NCBI GenBank assembly: GCA_002292285.1
Contig: DBBP01000002.1
Coordinates: forward strand, 152,620 to 216,619
Length of the DNA stretch: 64,000 nucleotides
Source of the DNA: Proteobacteria bacterium UBA981
GTDB lineage: Bacteria > Pseudomonadota > Gammaproteobacteria > Ga0077536
Reading direction: 5' to 3'
Position numbers and translations under genes: made by a program. Positions within the stretch are counted from its first letter, which is position 1. Each line of letters starts with the position of its first letter. The notes below the pieces were generated by a model, which saw only the letters and a program-made list of their open reading frames with translations, did no database searches and had not been told where the DNA came from. Below are positions 26,817-35,715 of the stretch, in pieces.

Positions 26817-27493
26817 GTAAAACCCACAGCCATTTCCGAGCCGTCGTGTTCGATATGGACGGCATCCTGATCGACTCCGAACCGCTGTTTCGTAGTGTCG
26901 CGAAACAGACCGCGGCGGATTTGGGCTATACCTTGAGCGACGCCGTCTATGTGCAGTGGATGGGGCTGCCACCCAAGGCCGTCGAAGCGGCTGTCGTTCA
27001 GAGCATGGGACCTGAATTCCCGATTGAAACATTTCGCGAACGCTTCTCTGAGCACTGGACGACCCATACCGACTTGCATGGCGTCCCGGCGCAGCCGGGC
27101 ATCCCCGAGCTACTGGCTGAATTGCAGGCCCGTGATATCCCCTTCGCAGTCGCGACATCGACGCGGCGCAATCACGCAGAGCGCTCGCTCGAAATGGCCG
27201 GATTAGCAAGCTTCATCGATGTGCTGGTCGGCGGCGATGAAGTTGAGCAAGGGAAACCGGAACCTGAAATCTTTCAGTCTGCGGCTAAAAAGATCGCGGT
27301 GCCTGCGGCATCATGTGTGGCGCTGGAAGATTCAAGCGTCGGCGTACGCGCTGCCTCAAGCGCCCGCATGCTGACCATTATGGTGCCTGACCTACACTTG
27401 CCGAGCGCCGAAATTGCCGCGCTCGCTCGCTTCGTCGTACCGTCCACAAGTCGTGCCGCCGAAGTCGTCCTTACGCTGTTCGATTCCCGGTGA
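26813..27493 (+). CDS. HAD-family sugar-phosphate phosphatase (YniC/HxpB-like)
   Basis: A 226-residue HAD subfamily IA hydrolase. The nucleophile motif is FDMDGILIDSE (D14, D16), then VATST (motif II), K in EQGKPEPEIF and the acidic motif LEDSSVGVRAA. The cap insert after motif I is helical. Closest remembered relatives are hexitol and 2-deoxyglucose-6-phosphate phosphatases; the exact substrate cannot be read. It overlaps both neighbours by four bases. Confidence 0.9.
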   Translation: MSKTHSHFRAVVFDMDGILIDSEPLFRSVAKQTAADLGYTLSDAVYVQWMGLPPKAVEAAVVQSMGPEFPIETFRERFSEHWTTHTDLHGVPAQPGIPELLAELQARDIPFAVATSTRRNHAERSLEMAGLASFIDVLVGGDEVEQGKPEPEIFQSAAKKIAVPAASCVALEDSSVGVRAASSARMLTIMVPDLHLPSAEIAALARFVVPSTSRAAEVVLTLFDSR

Positions 27494-27990
27494 ATAACGC
27501 CATGATGAAAACCGTCGCGGCAACAGTGCTGCTTACCCTACTCTCAGTAGCCGCCGCCGAAACCTTACAAGCGCCGGCTCTACCGAGCGCAGCGGAGGCA
27601 CTCGCCGCCTACAAGGAATTCAACGCCGCGCCGGTCGCAGGTCTCAGAGCGGCGCAGACGTTCGTAGATTTCATCCGCGGCACCGGCGAAATCCATATTG
27701 TGCTGAACGAAAACTTGCTGAGCTGGATGTATAAGGACTTCGACCCGCAATCGAAAGCAGTCCTGTACGCTGCCTTTCTGGGTGGCAATATGCGCGCGCA
27801 ATTAGAAGATGGTGAAAGCAGTAACGGGGATGTCGCCGGTATGCTGAGCGCTGTCGCGGCCTATCGCGCTTTGCAGGCACAGAACGCGAATTTTTCACTA
27901 CCGTTTTTCGAGCGCTTACTCAGCGCCGAGACGAATGGTGATCTGACGTTAAAACTCAATCAGCTCATGGCCGGAGCGGACAACGACTGA
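27490..27990 (+). CDS. Small exported protein of unknown function
   Basis: About 166 residues from GTG at 27490, which overlaps the previous stop; ATG at 27502 or 27505 would be an equally good signal-peptide start. The signal peptide is hydrophobic (TVAATVLLTLLSVAAA) and ends near residue 23. The mature part is helical, with a region resembling NENLLSWMYKDF and acidic patches. No domain is recognised. It lies within a coupled operon of nucleotide/sugar-phosphate enzymes. Confidence 0.6.
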   Translation: MNNAMMKTVAATVLLTLLSVAAAETLQAPALPSAAEALAAYKEFNAAPVAGLRAAQTFVDFIRGTGEIHIVLNENLLSWMYKDFDPQSKAVLYAAFLGGNMRAQLEDGESSNGDVAGMLSAVAAYRALQAQNANFSLPFFERLLSAETNGDLTLKLNQLMAGADND

Positions 27991-27993
27991 CCG

Positions 27994-28503
27994 ATGAGTG
28001 GCACTCGCTTGGTTACCAGCGTCGTTGATATCACCAGATTGAAATACGACGCGATTGTCAACGCGGCCAACGAGTCTTTGCTTGGCGGCGGTGGCGTGGA
28101 CGGCGCGATCCATCGAGCTGCCGGACCGGAGCTGCTCGAATTCTGCCGTCACCTTGGCGGCTGCCCGACGGGCGCAGCCCGGATCACGCCCGCGTTCCAG
28201 CTACCAAGCCAACACATCATTCATACTGTCGGTCCGGTATGGCAGGGCGGCGTAGCGCACGAGGCGGACCTTCTGACGAGTTGCTATAACGTTTCTCTCA
28301 CTTTGGCGCGAGAAAACGAGATTAAATCGATTGCCTTCCCAGCGATCAGTTGCGGGGTCTACGGCTACCCGCATGCTGAAGCTGCTGTCGTCGCCGTCGA
28401 GACTGTCCGAGCCAGTGTTGCCCGCTCCGATGAGATAGAATTGGTTCACTTCGCGTGCTTCAGCGAACCCATGCTTGAGCTGTACGCAGCACTGCTCGAA
28501 TAA
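27994..28503 (+). CDS. Macrodomain protein (YmdB-like ADP-ribose deacetylase/hydrolase)
   Basis: A 169-residue stand-alone macrodomain. The signature IVNAANESLLGGGGVDGAIHRAAG (residues about 21-44) contains the catalytic Asn-Asp pair and glycine loop; later AFPAISCGVYGYP matches the second conserved loop. These enzymes hydrolyse O-acetyl-ADP-ribose or remove ADP-ribose from proteins, and YmdB can inhibit RNase III. It begins four bases after the previous stop. Confidence 0.95.
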   Translation: MSGTRLVTSVVDITRLKYDAIVNAANESLLGGGGVDGAIHRAAGPELLEFCRHLGGCPTGAARITPAFQLPSQHIIHTVGPVWQGGVAHEADLLTSCYNVSLTLARENEIKSIAFPAISCGVYGYPHAEAAVVAVETVRASVARSDEIELVHFACFSEPMLELYAALLE

Positions 28504-28512
28504 ACCGGCGTC

Positions 28513-29397
28513 ATGGCGAGAAAACAACGCTTCCACCGCAAAACACTGGCCATCGTTTACGACTTCGACGGCACGTTAACGCCGCAGCCCATGCAGGAAT
28601 ACACGGTGCTGCCTGAACTCGGCATCTCTGCCGCGGAATTCTGGTCTGAGGTCAACGACGAAGTACGCCGCACCGGTGGCGATTCGATCCTGACCTACAT
28701 GCGTTTGCTGGTCGAAAAAATTGAAGCTAACAAAGCGCACCTGAGCCGCGAAGCGCTGCGCCAATTGGCCTCTGACATCCAGTACTACCCTGGCGTCGAG
28801 GGGTGGTTTGATCACGTCAACGACTATGTGGCAAAAATCAGTGGCGATACGGTACAGACGAAGCACTACATTATTTCTGCCGGACTAAGCGAAATTCTCG
28901 AAGGCATCAGTATCAAGCATCACTTCAGCCGAATTTACGCCTCGCAATATTATTTCGACCATCATGAAGCTGCACGTTTCCCCACCATCGTGATCAACGA
29001 CACCGCAAAAACGCAGTACCTTTTTCGAATCAACAAAGGACGTGAACAAGCGCTGGAGACGATTAATGAGTACATGCCTGAAACTGAGCGCCCGGTTCCG
29101 TTTCAACACATGCTCTATATCGGCGACGGCCTCACCGACGTGCCGTGTATGACAGTCGTTAAAAACTATGGTGGCTTCGCGTTGGCCGTGCATAAACCGC
29201 GTAGCGCGCCGGCGGTCGCGGTGTGCAAGGAGCTCGCCGATGCGAATCGCATCGATTTTTACGCACCAGCGGACTATCGCCCGGGTCGTACACTCGAGCG
29301 TCGGGTGCAGAAGATTCTCGACTTGATCGTTGCGCGCATCAGTTTCGAAACTGAGCGCAATGAATTTCTCCACGACATTGATAAAGGCCAGGCGTGA
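28513..29397 (+). CDS. HAD-like hydrolase of the phosphoserine phosphatase group
   Basis: A 294-residue protein with the HAD motif I IVYDFDGTLTP (D17, D19), motif II ISAGLSE and motif IV YIGDGLTDVPCM at about 210-221. A long helical cap lies between motif I and II. The substrate is unknown; it is larger than SerB and lacks its N-terminal ACT region. It overlaps the following lipoprotein by four bases. Confidence 0.83.
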   Translation: MARKQRFHRKTLAIVYDFDGTLTPQPMQEYTVLPELGISAAEFWSEVNDEVRRTGGDSILTYMRLLVEKIEANKAHLSREALRQLASDIQYYPGVEGWFDHVNDYVAKISGDTVQTKHYIISAGLSEILEGISIKHHFSRIYASQYYFDHHEAARFPTIVINDTAKTQYLFRINKGREQALETINEYMPETERPVPFQHMLYIGDGLTDVPCMTVVKNYGGFALAVHKPRSAPAVAVCKELADANRIDFYAPADYRPGRTLERRVQKILDLIVARISFETERNEFLHDIDKGQA

Positions 29398-29996
29398 CCT
29401 CAATAGTACGGCGCGAATTTCCTCGGGACGCGATTGCGCCCTGTCGTTTAGCGGACACCAAACCCGGACGACGTCAGCTGCTGGTACTCGCGCTGCTCTT
29501 TGGACTGCTTAGTAGCGGCGGCTGCAGCAAAGTCGCTATGCCGTCAATGCCAAACGTATCGATGCCGAAAGTCTCAATGCCCAAGCTCCCAAGCCTTGGC
29601 GGCGATGACGTAGCGGATTCGACGGCGACACCGCGCGATTTACTGACCGCACGCCTGGTCAATCCCCGCGCTAGTGAAAACACACCGAATATGACTGTTG
29701 GAAAGATGATCGAATTCGCCGACCGTTACCTGGCCTGCGATTGTTCCAGTACCCGTTTCGTACGTGCATGGGAACGCACCGATCGGGGCTATAAGCTACT
29801 CACGAATTCAGATGTTCTGCGCCCGATCGAATTCATTTGCCAGACTGCCGACAGCGGTCGCGAATGTTTTCTGACCGAAATCGACCGCGGCGCGAACGAG
29901 CCGGCGCTGGCTGAGCGTTTTGTACCCGGTTCACAATTCATACAGTTTCTTTACGACAACGGCGTGCGCTGCGATCGTGAAGAACCGTGCCCCTAA
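29394..29996 (+). CDS. Putative lipoprotein with a MPxxS repeat segment
   Basis: A 200-residue protein starting at GTG 29394, overlapping the previous stop. A hydrophobic stretch LLVLALLFGLLSSGGC ends in a lipobox-like C44, though 28 residues precede it, longer than usual. After the cysteine comes a repeated MPSM/MPNVS/MPKVS/MPKLPS segment (residues about 49-66). The remaining domain has DCSSTRF and a Cys pair. It is probably anchored in the outer or inner membrane; function is unknown. The true start may lie inside the frame. Confidence 0.65.
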   Translation: MTSIVRREFPRDAIAPCRLADTKPGRRQLLVLALLFGLLSSGGCSKVAMPSMPNVSMPKVSMPKLPSLGGDDVADSTATPRDLLTARLVNPRASENTPNMTVGKMIEFADRYLACDCSSTRFVRAWERTDRGYKLLTNSDVLRPIEFICQTADSGRECFLTEIDRGANEPALAERFVPGSQFIQFLYDNGVRCDREEPCP

Positions 29997-30079
29997 TCGA
30001 AATAGACGCTAAGCTATCGATACACTGAAATATCGGGTGCCGAACGACCGAGCAGACCGAGGCAAAGACGGGTAAATCC

Positions 30080-32725
30080 ATGGCAGAAGCTGACAGCGAC
30101 CCGCAAGAGACACAAGAATGGCTTGAAGCTCTGGACGCGGTGATCGACGTCGAGGGGGTTGAACGCAGCCACTATCTGCTCGAGAAACTCATCGACCAGG
30201 CACGCCGCTCGGGCGTCAACTTGCCCTACTCTGCCAAGACCGCCTACATCAACACAATCCCACCGCAACGTGAAGTCTACACACCCGGCAACCCCGAACT
30301 CGAATGGCGAATTCGTTCGATCAATCGCTGGAACGCGATGGCGATGGTGGTCAAAGCAAATCTGCACAACAGTGAACTTGGTGGTCACATAGCGAGCTAC
30401 GCCAGTGCAGCTACCTTGTACGAAGTTGGTTATAACCACTTCTGGCACGCTCCCAGCGCCGACCACGGTGGTGACCTGGTGTTTTTTCAGGGCCACTCGG
30501 CGCCTGGAATCTACGCGCGAGCGTTTTTACTCGGGCAGCTCGACGAACAGCAACTGAACAATTTTCGCCAGGAAGTCGATGGCGGCGGGCTGTCGTCGTA
30601 CCCCCATCCGTGGCTGATGCCGGGCTTCTGGCAATTCCCCACAGTGTCGATGGGCCTCGGCCCAATCATGGCGATTTATCAGGCGCGCTTCATGCGCTAT
30701 TTGCAGAACCGGGAACTCGTACAGAGCCCGCAACGTAAAGTCTGGGCTTTCATGGGCGACGGCGAGATGGACGAGCCGGAAGCTTTCGGCGCTGCCGCGC
30801 TGGCTTCGCGGGAGAAGCTCGACAATCTGGTCTTTGTCATCAATTGCAATTTGCAGCGCCTCGACGGTCCGGTGCGCGGCAACGGCAAAATCATCCAGGA
30901 GCTCGAATCTGATTTTCGCGGCGCCGGTTGGAACGTGATCAAAGTCATTTGGGGTTCAGCCTGGGATCCGCTGCTGGCGAAAGACGCTAAGGGTTTGCTC
31001 CAGGACCGTATGGAAGAATGCGTCGACGGCGAATACCAGGCCTACAAAGCGTTTAACGGTGGCTACGTGCGCGAACATTTCTTCGGCAAATATCCCGAGT
31101 TGAAGGCGATGGTCGCGAGCATGAGCGACGATGATATTTGGCGCCTCAATCGCGGCGGTCACGACCCCCATAAAGTCTACGCGGCCTACGCCGAGGCGGT
31201 CGCGCACACCGGCCAACCGACCGTCATCCTGTGCAAAACCGTCAAGGGTTACGGCATGGGCGAGGCCGGCGAAGGCAAGAACATCACACACGGCCAGAAG
31301 AAGATGGGCCTTGATGCACTCAAACACTTTCGCGATCGTTTCAATATTCCGGTCGCTGACGAAATCATTGCCGACGCGCCGTACTACAAACCAGCCGAAG
31401 ACAGTGACGAGATGCGCTATTTGCGCGAGCGTACTGAAGCACTCGGTGGCTTTCTGCCACAGCGTCGTACCCATGCCGAACCGCTCACGATTCCCGATAT
31501 CTCGATCTTCGACAATCTCCTGGCAGGCTCAGGTGAACGTGAGTTGTCGACCACCATGGCTTTTGTGCGTCTGCTCAATGCGCTGGTCCGGAACAAGGAA
31601 ATCGGCCCGCGCGTGGTCCCCATCGTGCCGGACGAAGCGCGCACCTTTGGCATGGAAGGGATGTTCCGCCAGCTCGGAATTTATTCGGCCGTCGGGCAAC
31701 TGTATGAGCCGATGGATCATGATGAATTGATGTACTACCGCGAGGACATCAAAGGACAGATCCTCGAGGAAGGCATCAACGAGGCAGGTGGCATGTGCTC
31801 GTGGATTGCTGCGGCGACGGCCTATTCCAGTCACAACCTGCAGATGATTCCATTCTTCATCTACTACTCGATGTTTGGTTTTCAACGCATTGGTGATCTC
31901 GCCTGGGCGGCCGGCGATATGCAGGCACGCGGATTTTTGCTCGGTGGGACAGCGGGACGTACAACCCTCGCCGGCGAAGGGCTCCAGCATCAGGACGGCC
32001 ACAGTCACATTCTCGCCGCGACCATTCCTAACTGCGTCAGCTATGACCCCGCGTTTGGCTACGAACTCGCGGTCATTGTGCATTACGGCATGAAGCGCAT
32101 GTTCGAGCGGCAGGAGAACGTGTTTTATTACCTCACTGTGATGAACGAAAACTATGCCCACCCCGCCATGCCGGACGGCGTTGAAGACGCGATAGTAAAA
32201 GGCATGTATCTGTTTCGCAGTGACGCTGGTGCACAGGTGCAATTGCTAGGTAGCGGCACCATTCTGCGCGAGGTGCTCGCGGCTGCGGATCTTCTGGCGG
32301 CAGATTTCGGCGTTAGCGCCAACGTCTGGAGCGTAACCAGTTTCAATGAGCTGTTACGCGACGGACTCGAGTGTTCGCGTTGGAACATGCTGCATCCCGC
32401 CGAGGCGCCGAAAGAAAGCTATGTGACCGGTCAACTGAGCCCGCATCGCGGTCCGTGTGTCGCGGCGACGGATTACATCCGCGCTTACGCTGGGCAGATC
32501 CGGGAATACGTACCGGGGCGTTATAGCGTGCTCGGTACGGATGGATTCGGGCGCTCGGACTCGCGCGCAAAATTGCGTGCCTATTTCGAGATCGACCGCC
32601 ACTATGTTGTCGTCGCCGCCCTGAAGGCGCTCGCGGACGACGGCGATATCGATATACAGCTGGTTGCCGATGCTATCAGCCGCTATGGCATCGACGCAGA
32701 CAAACCCAACCCAATGAGTCAGTAG
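30080..32725 (+). CDS. aceE: Pyruvate dehydrogenase E1 component, homodimeric type
   Basis: An 881-residue enzyme (E. coli 887) that decarboxylates pyruvate using thiamine diphosphate and reductively acetylates the lipoyl groups of E2. The thiamine-binding motif runs from GDGEMDEPE (about 226) to NCN (about 257). Also present are YNHFWHAPS, FFQGHSAPG, and the E1 signature GRTTLAGEGLQHQDGHSH. The final part (YVVVAALKALADDG) fits the transketolase C-terminal domain. aceF follows 17 bp later. No pdhR regulator precedes it. Confidence 0.98.
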   Translation: MAEADSDPQETQEWLEALDAVIDVEGVERSHYLLEKLIDQARRSGVNLPYSAKTAYINTIPPQREVYTPGNPELEWRIRSINRWNAMAMVVKANLHNSELGGHIASYASAATLYEVGYNHFWHAPSADHGGDLVFFQGHSAPGIYARAFLLGQLDEQQLNNFRQEVDGGGLSSYPHPWLMPGFWQFPTVSMGLGPIMAIYQARFMRYLQNRELVQSPQRKVWAFMGDGEMDEPEAFGAAALASREKLDNLVFVINCNLQRLDGPVRGNGKIIQELESDFRGAGWNVIKVIWGSAWDPLLAKDAKGLLQDRMEECVDGEYQAYKAFNGGYVREHFFGKYPELKAMVASMSDDDIWRLNRGGHDPHKVYAAYAEAVAHTGQPTVILCKTVKGYGMGEAGEGKNITHGQKKMGLDALKHFRDRFNIPVADEIIADAPYYKPAEDSDEMRYLRERTEALGGFLPQRRTHAEPLTIPDISIFDNLLAGSGERELSTTMAFVRLLNALVRNKEIGPRVVPIVPDEARTFGMEGMFRQLGIYSAVGQLYEPMDHDELMYYREDIKGQILEEGINEAGGMCSWIAAATAYSSHNLQMIPFFIYYSMFGFQRIGDLAWAAGDMQARGFLLGGTAGRTTLAGEGLQHQDGHSHILAATIPNCVSYDPAFGYELAVIVHYGMKRMFERQENVFYYLTVMNENYAHPAMPDGVEDAIVKGMYLFRSDAGAQVQLLGSGTILREVLAAADLLAADFGVSANVWSVTSFNELLRDGLECSRWNMLHPAEAPKESYVTGQLSPHRGPCVAATDYIRAYAGQIREYVPGRYSVLGTDGFGRSDSRAKLRAYFEIDRHYVVVAALKALADDGDIDIQLVADAISRYGIDADKPNPMSQ

Positions 32726-32742
32726 AGGCTGGCCCCCGACAC

Positions 32743-34305
32743 ATGAGTGAAATCGAAATAAAGGTCCCGGATATCGGCGATTTCGATGTTGTCGACGTCA
32801 TTGAGGTGCTGGTCAAACCTGGCGACGTGGTTGCGCTCGAAGATCCTCTCATCACGCTCGAAAGCGACAAAGCCACCATGGACATCCCGGCACCCCAGCC
32901 TGGCGAGGTGGTGTCTATACTCGTGAGTGTGGGCGATCGGGTGGGTGAAGGGACCGTCATCATCACACTGCGCAGCGCTGCCGATGCAGCGTCGACGGCA
33001 GTGTCGGAAAGCGCACCGTCTGCTCCCATCGCTGTTCCCTCCGCCAGCCCGGCTAGCGCGACCTTGTTTGAAGTTCGAGTACCGGACATCGGCGACTTCG
33101 ACGCTGTTGATGTGATCGAGATTATTGCCCAAGCCGGAGCAGCCGTGGCTCTGGAGGATCCATTGCTCACGCTCGAAAGCGACAAAGCGACGATGGACAT
33201 CCCGGCCCCCGCAGCCGGTATTGTTGCCAGCATTGACGTCGTCGTCGGTGACAAAGTCCGCGAAGGCGACCTTATTGCAACGCTCACTGTAGAGACTGAA
33301 AACGCTGCGCAACCGGCCTCGCCAGTTGAGGTTCCGCGCGCCCCTGCTTCAATCCCGAAGAGCCCCACGCGAGTCGAGACGCCGCCGCTGCCTGCCAAGT
33401 CCAATAAAGCCTACGCCAGTCCGTCCATTCGCAAGTTTGCGCGTGAACTTGGCGTCGATATCGCGCTTGTTTATGGCACCGGCAATAAGAGTCGCATCCT
33501 CAAAACCGATGTGCAGGCGCATGTCAAAGAGGTCATGCGTGGCACGCGCGGGCAGGCAGCGGGTAGTTTTGCGCTGCCCGCGGCGCCTACGATTGATTTC
33601 ACTAAGTTCGGCTCGGTCGAAGTCACGCCGCTCAACAAAATCAGAAAACTCACGGGGCAGAATTTACATCGCAGCTGGATCACCGCACCGCATGTGTTCC
33701 AGATGGACGAAGCCGACATTACTGAGCTTGAAGCGTTCCGTAAATCGAAAGCCGATGAAGCCGAACAAAAAGGCGCCAAGCTGACTTTGCTAACCTTTCT
33801 GGTCAAAGCGGTCGTTGTGGCACTGAAGAAATTTCCGGACTTTAACGCTTCGCTGTCACCGGATGGTGAAGCCCTGATTCACAAGCAGTACTTCCACATT
33901 GGCATCGCAGTGAATACCGAAAACGGATTGATGGTGCCGGTGATACGCGATGTCGACAATAAGGGGCTCTACGAGATCGCACTTGAAGTACGCGAGTTAT
34001 CGACAAAAGCGCGCTCGAGAAAAATCAGCCCGGCAGAAATGCAAGGCGCGTGCTTCACGATTTCGAGTCTCGGTGGTGTCGGCGGGACGGCGTTTACGCC
34101 AATCATCAACCTGCCCGAAGTCGGCATACTCGGCATTTCGCCGTCAGCCATGAAGCCAGTCTGGCGCGGCAGCGAATTCGTCCCGCGCCTGATGCTGCCG
34201 TTCACTTTATCTTACGACCATCGCGTCATCGATGGCGTCGCGGCAGCGCAATTTACCCGCTATCTAACCACCGTGCTGGGCGATATCCGGCACATTCTGT
34301 TGTAA
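32743..34305 (+). CDS. aceF: Dihydrolipoamide acetyltransferase E2 of pyruvate dehydrogenase
   Basis: A 520-residue E2 with two N-terminal lipoyl domains whose modified lysines are K43 and K148 (both in ESDKATMDIPAP). Ala/Pro-rich linkers separate them from an E3/E1-binding domain at about 222-258 (ASPSIRKFARELG). The catalytic acetyltransferase domain has YDHRVIDG with H493. E. coli AceF has three lipoyl domains; two is common in other proteobacteria. The E3 gene lpd does not follow. Confidence 0.97.
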   Translation: MSEIEIKVPDIGDFDVVDVIEVLVKPGDVVALEDPLITLESDKATMDIPAPQPGEVVSILVSVGDRVGEGTVIITLRSAADAASTAVSESAPSAPIAVPSASPASATLFEVRVPDIGDFDAVDVIEIIAQAGAAVALEDPLLTLESDKATMDIPAPAAGIVASIDVVVGDKVREGDLIATLTVETENAAQPASPVEVPRAPASIPKSPTRVETPPLPAKSNKAYASPSIRKFARELGVDIALVYGTGNKSRILKTDVQAHVKEVMRGTRGQAAGSFALPAAPTIDFTKFGSVEVTPLNKIRKLTGQNLHRSWITAPHVFQMDEADITELEAFRKSKADEAEQKGAKLTLLTFLVKAVVVALKKFPDFNASLSPDGEALIHKQYFHIGIAVNTENGLMVPVIRDVDNKGLYEIALEVRELSTKARSRKISPAEMQGACFTISSLGGVGGTAFTPIINLPEVGILGISPSAMKPVWRGSEFVPRLMLPFTLSYDHRVIDGVAAAQFTRYLTTVLGDIRHILL

Positions 34306-34462
34306 CAACAGCAATTGGGGCTGGCGGCCCGAAACTAAGTTGATCTGCGCTTGAGGGCAACGGCCGGGTTGGGCTGCAATCGCAGACCAGCGATTAGCAC
34401 CTCAGCTTGAGCGGTGCCACAATGACGTCCCCCTCATTGCTCATTCGGGAGGCGCACGGCCC

Positions 34463-35668
34463 ATGCCTGCATTAACTGGTCTTAGAGTCCTTGATCTCAC
34501 CCAATGGGAGGCCGGCACGTCCTGCACCCAGGCACTGGCGTGGATGGGCGCCGATGTGGTCAAGATTGAGCCGTTCACGACGGGCGATCCAGGTCGCGGA
34601 GTTGGTGACTCGTCGGATTATTTCCTGAATTGGAACGCGAACAAACGTAGCGTCGAACTCAATCTGCGCGATCCGCGCGGTCGCCAGTTGCTACTCGATC
34701 TCGCACCCCGCTTCGATGTATTTATCGAAAATTTTGGACCGGGGGTCGTCGAGAAGCTCAATATCGGCTACGACGTCGTGAAAGCATTACACCCGCAAAT
34801 TATCTACGCGCAATTGAAGGGCTTCGGCCTCACTGGGCCCTATGCCCATTACAAATGTTTTGACATGGTCGCGCAGTCAGCCGCCGGCGCGCTTTCAGTA
34901 ACCGGCGCTCCCGACGGCCCGCCGCAGCGGCCCGGCCCGACGTTGGGGGATTCAGGCACGGGGGTGCAGATGGCGCTTGCGGTCACTGCCGCCTACGCCC
35001 AGAAACTTCGCGACGGTACCGGCCAGCACATTGAATTGTCGATGCAGGAAGCGGTCACCTACTACATGCGTTCGATGGTTGCGCTCGGGGCGGATGGTGG
35101 CAAAGCCGTTGCGCCGCGGCTTGGCAACGATCTCGGCCCGACTATCTCTCTGCACGCGTGCAAACCATTTGGCGCTAACGATTACGTCTACGTGATGACC
35201 GCAACAGAACCGCAGTGGGTGACGCTCTGTAAGGCGATTGGGCGGCCGGAGCTCGCCGCTGACCCGCGTTTCGCTGATGCGGACTCAAGAACAGTACATG
35301 AAGCGGAGATCAAGGCAGTGCTGGCAGCGTGGATGGCTGAACACACAAAGCACGAGTCCATGAAGATCTTGTGCGATGCGGGCGTCCCGGCCAGTGCCGT
35401 TCTCGACACCGTCGATCTGTTCGCCGACCCGCACCTGAATGAGCGTGACTTCGTCAAACGTTTGCCTGCCGACCAGGGTGACAAGGAGATCGCGTTGCTT
35501 GGGTGGCCAATACGATCGTCGTCCGGAGAGGTGCCGATCAGTCGCGCGCCGGGTCTCGGCGCACACAGCGCCGAGATTATGCGCACCGAACTCGGTTTGT
35601 CGGAAGACGAGATCGCAAACCTGCTGAACGATGGCGTCATTGGCGCGACGAGTTTAATCGGGCGCTAG
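34463..35668 (+). CDS. Family III CoA-transferase (CaiB/BaiF), copy 1
   Basis: A 401-residue CaiB/BaiF-family acyl-CoA:carboxylate CoA-transferase. The N-terminal motif GLRVLDLTQWEAG, the KRSVELNLRDPRGR segment and IYAQLKGFGLTGP are typical, and D163 (LGDSGTGVQ) is the likely catalytic aspartate that forms the acyl intermediate. It moves CoA between organic acids to activate a substrate; relatives act on carnitine, oxalate, mesaconate, bile acids and others. The substrate is unknown. A convergent reductase lies 47 bp away. A second copy is at 41288. Confidence 0.93.
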   Translation: MPALTGLRVLDLTQWEAGTSCTQALAWMGADVVKIEPFTTGDPGRGVGDSSDYFLNWNANKRSVELNLRDPRGRQLLLDLAPRFDVFIENFGPGVVEKLNIGYDVVKALHPQIIYAQLKGFGLTGPYAHYKCFDMVAQSAAGALSVTGAPDGPPQRPGPTLGDSGTGVQMALAVTAAYAQKLRDGTGQHIELSMQEAVTYYMRSMVALGADGGKAVAPRLGNDLGPTISLHACKPFGANDYVYVMTATEPQWVTLCKAIGRPELAADPRFADADSRTVHEAEIKAVLAAWMAEHTKHESMKILCDAGVPASAVLDTVDLFADPHLNERDFVKRLPADQGDKEIALLGWPIRSSSGEVPISRAPGLGAHSAEIMRTELGLSEDEIANLLNDGVIGATSLIGR

Positions 35669-35715
35669 AAAAACCAATCGGCAATCGTGGCGAGCGCGCC
35701 CGCCATCCGCCGCCT

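Noticed and set aside
27490..27990. Small exported protein as a type VI immunity (Rap1a/Tai-like) protein
   Set aside because: Helical exported shape is similar, but no conserved cysteines or effector gene are near.
31529..32242. 237-codon open frame opposite aceE
   Set aside because: Antisense to conserved E1 sequence; typical of GC-rich shadow frames.
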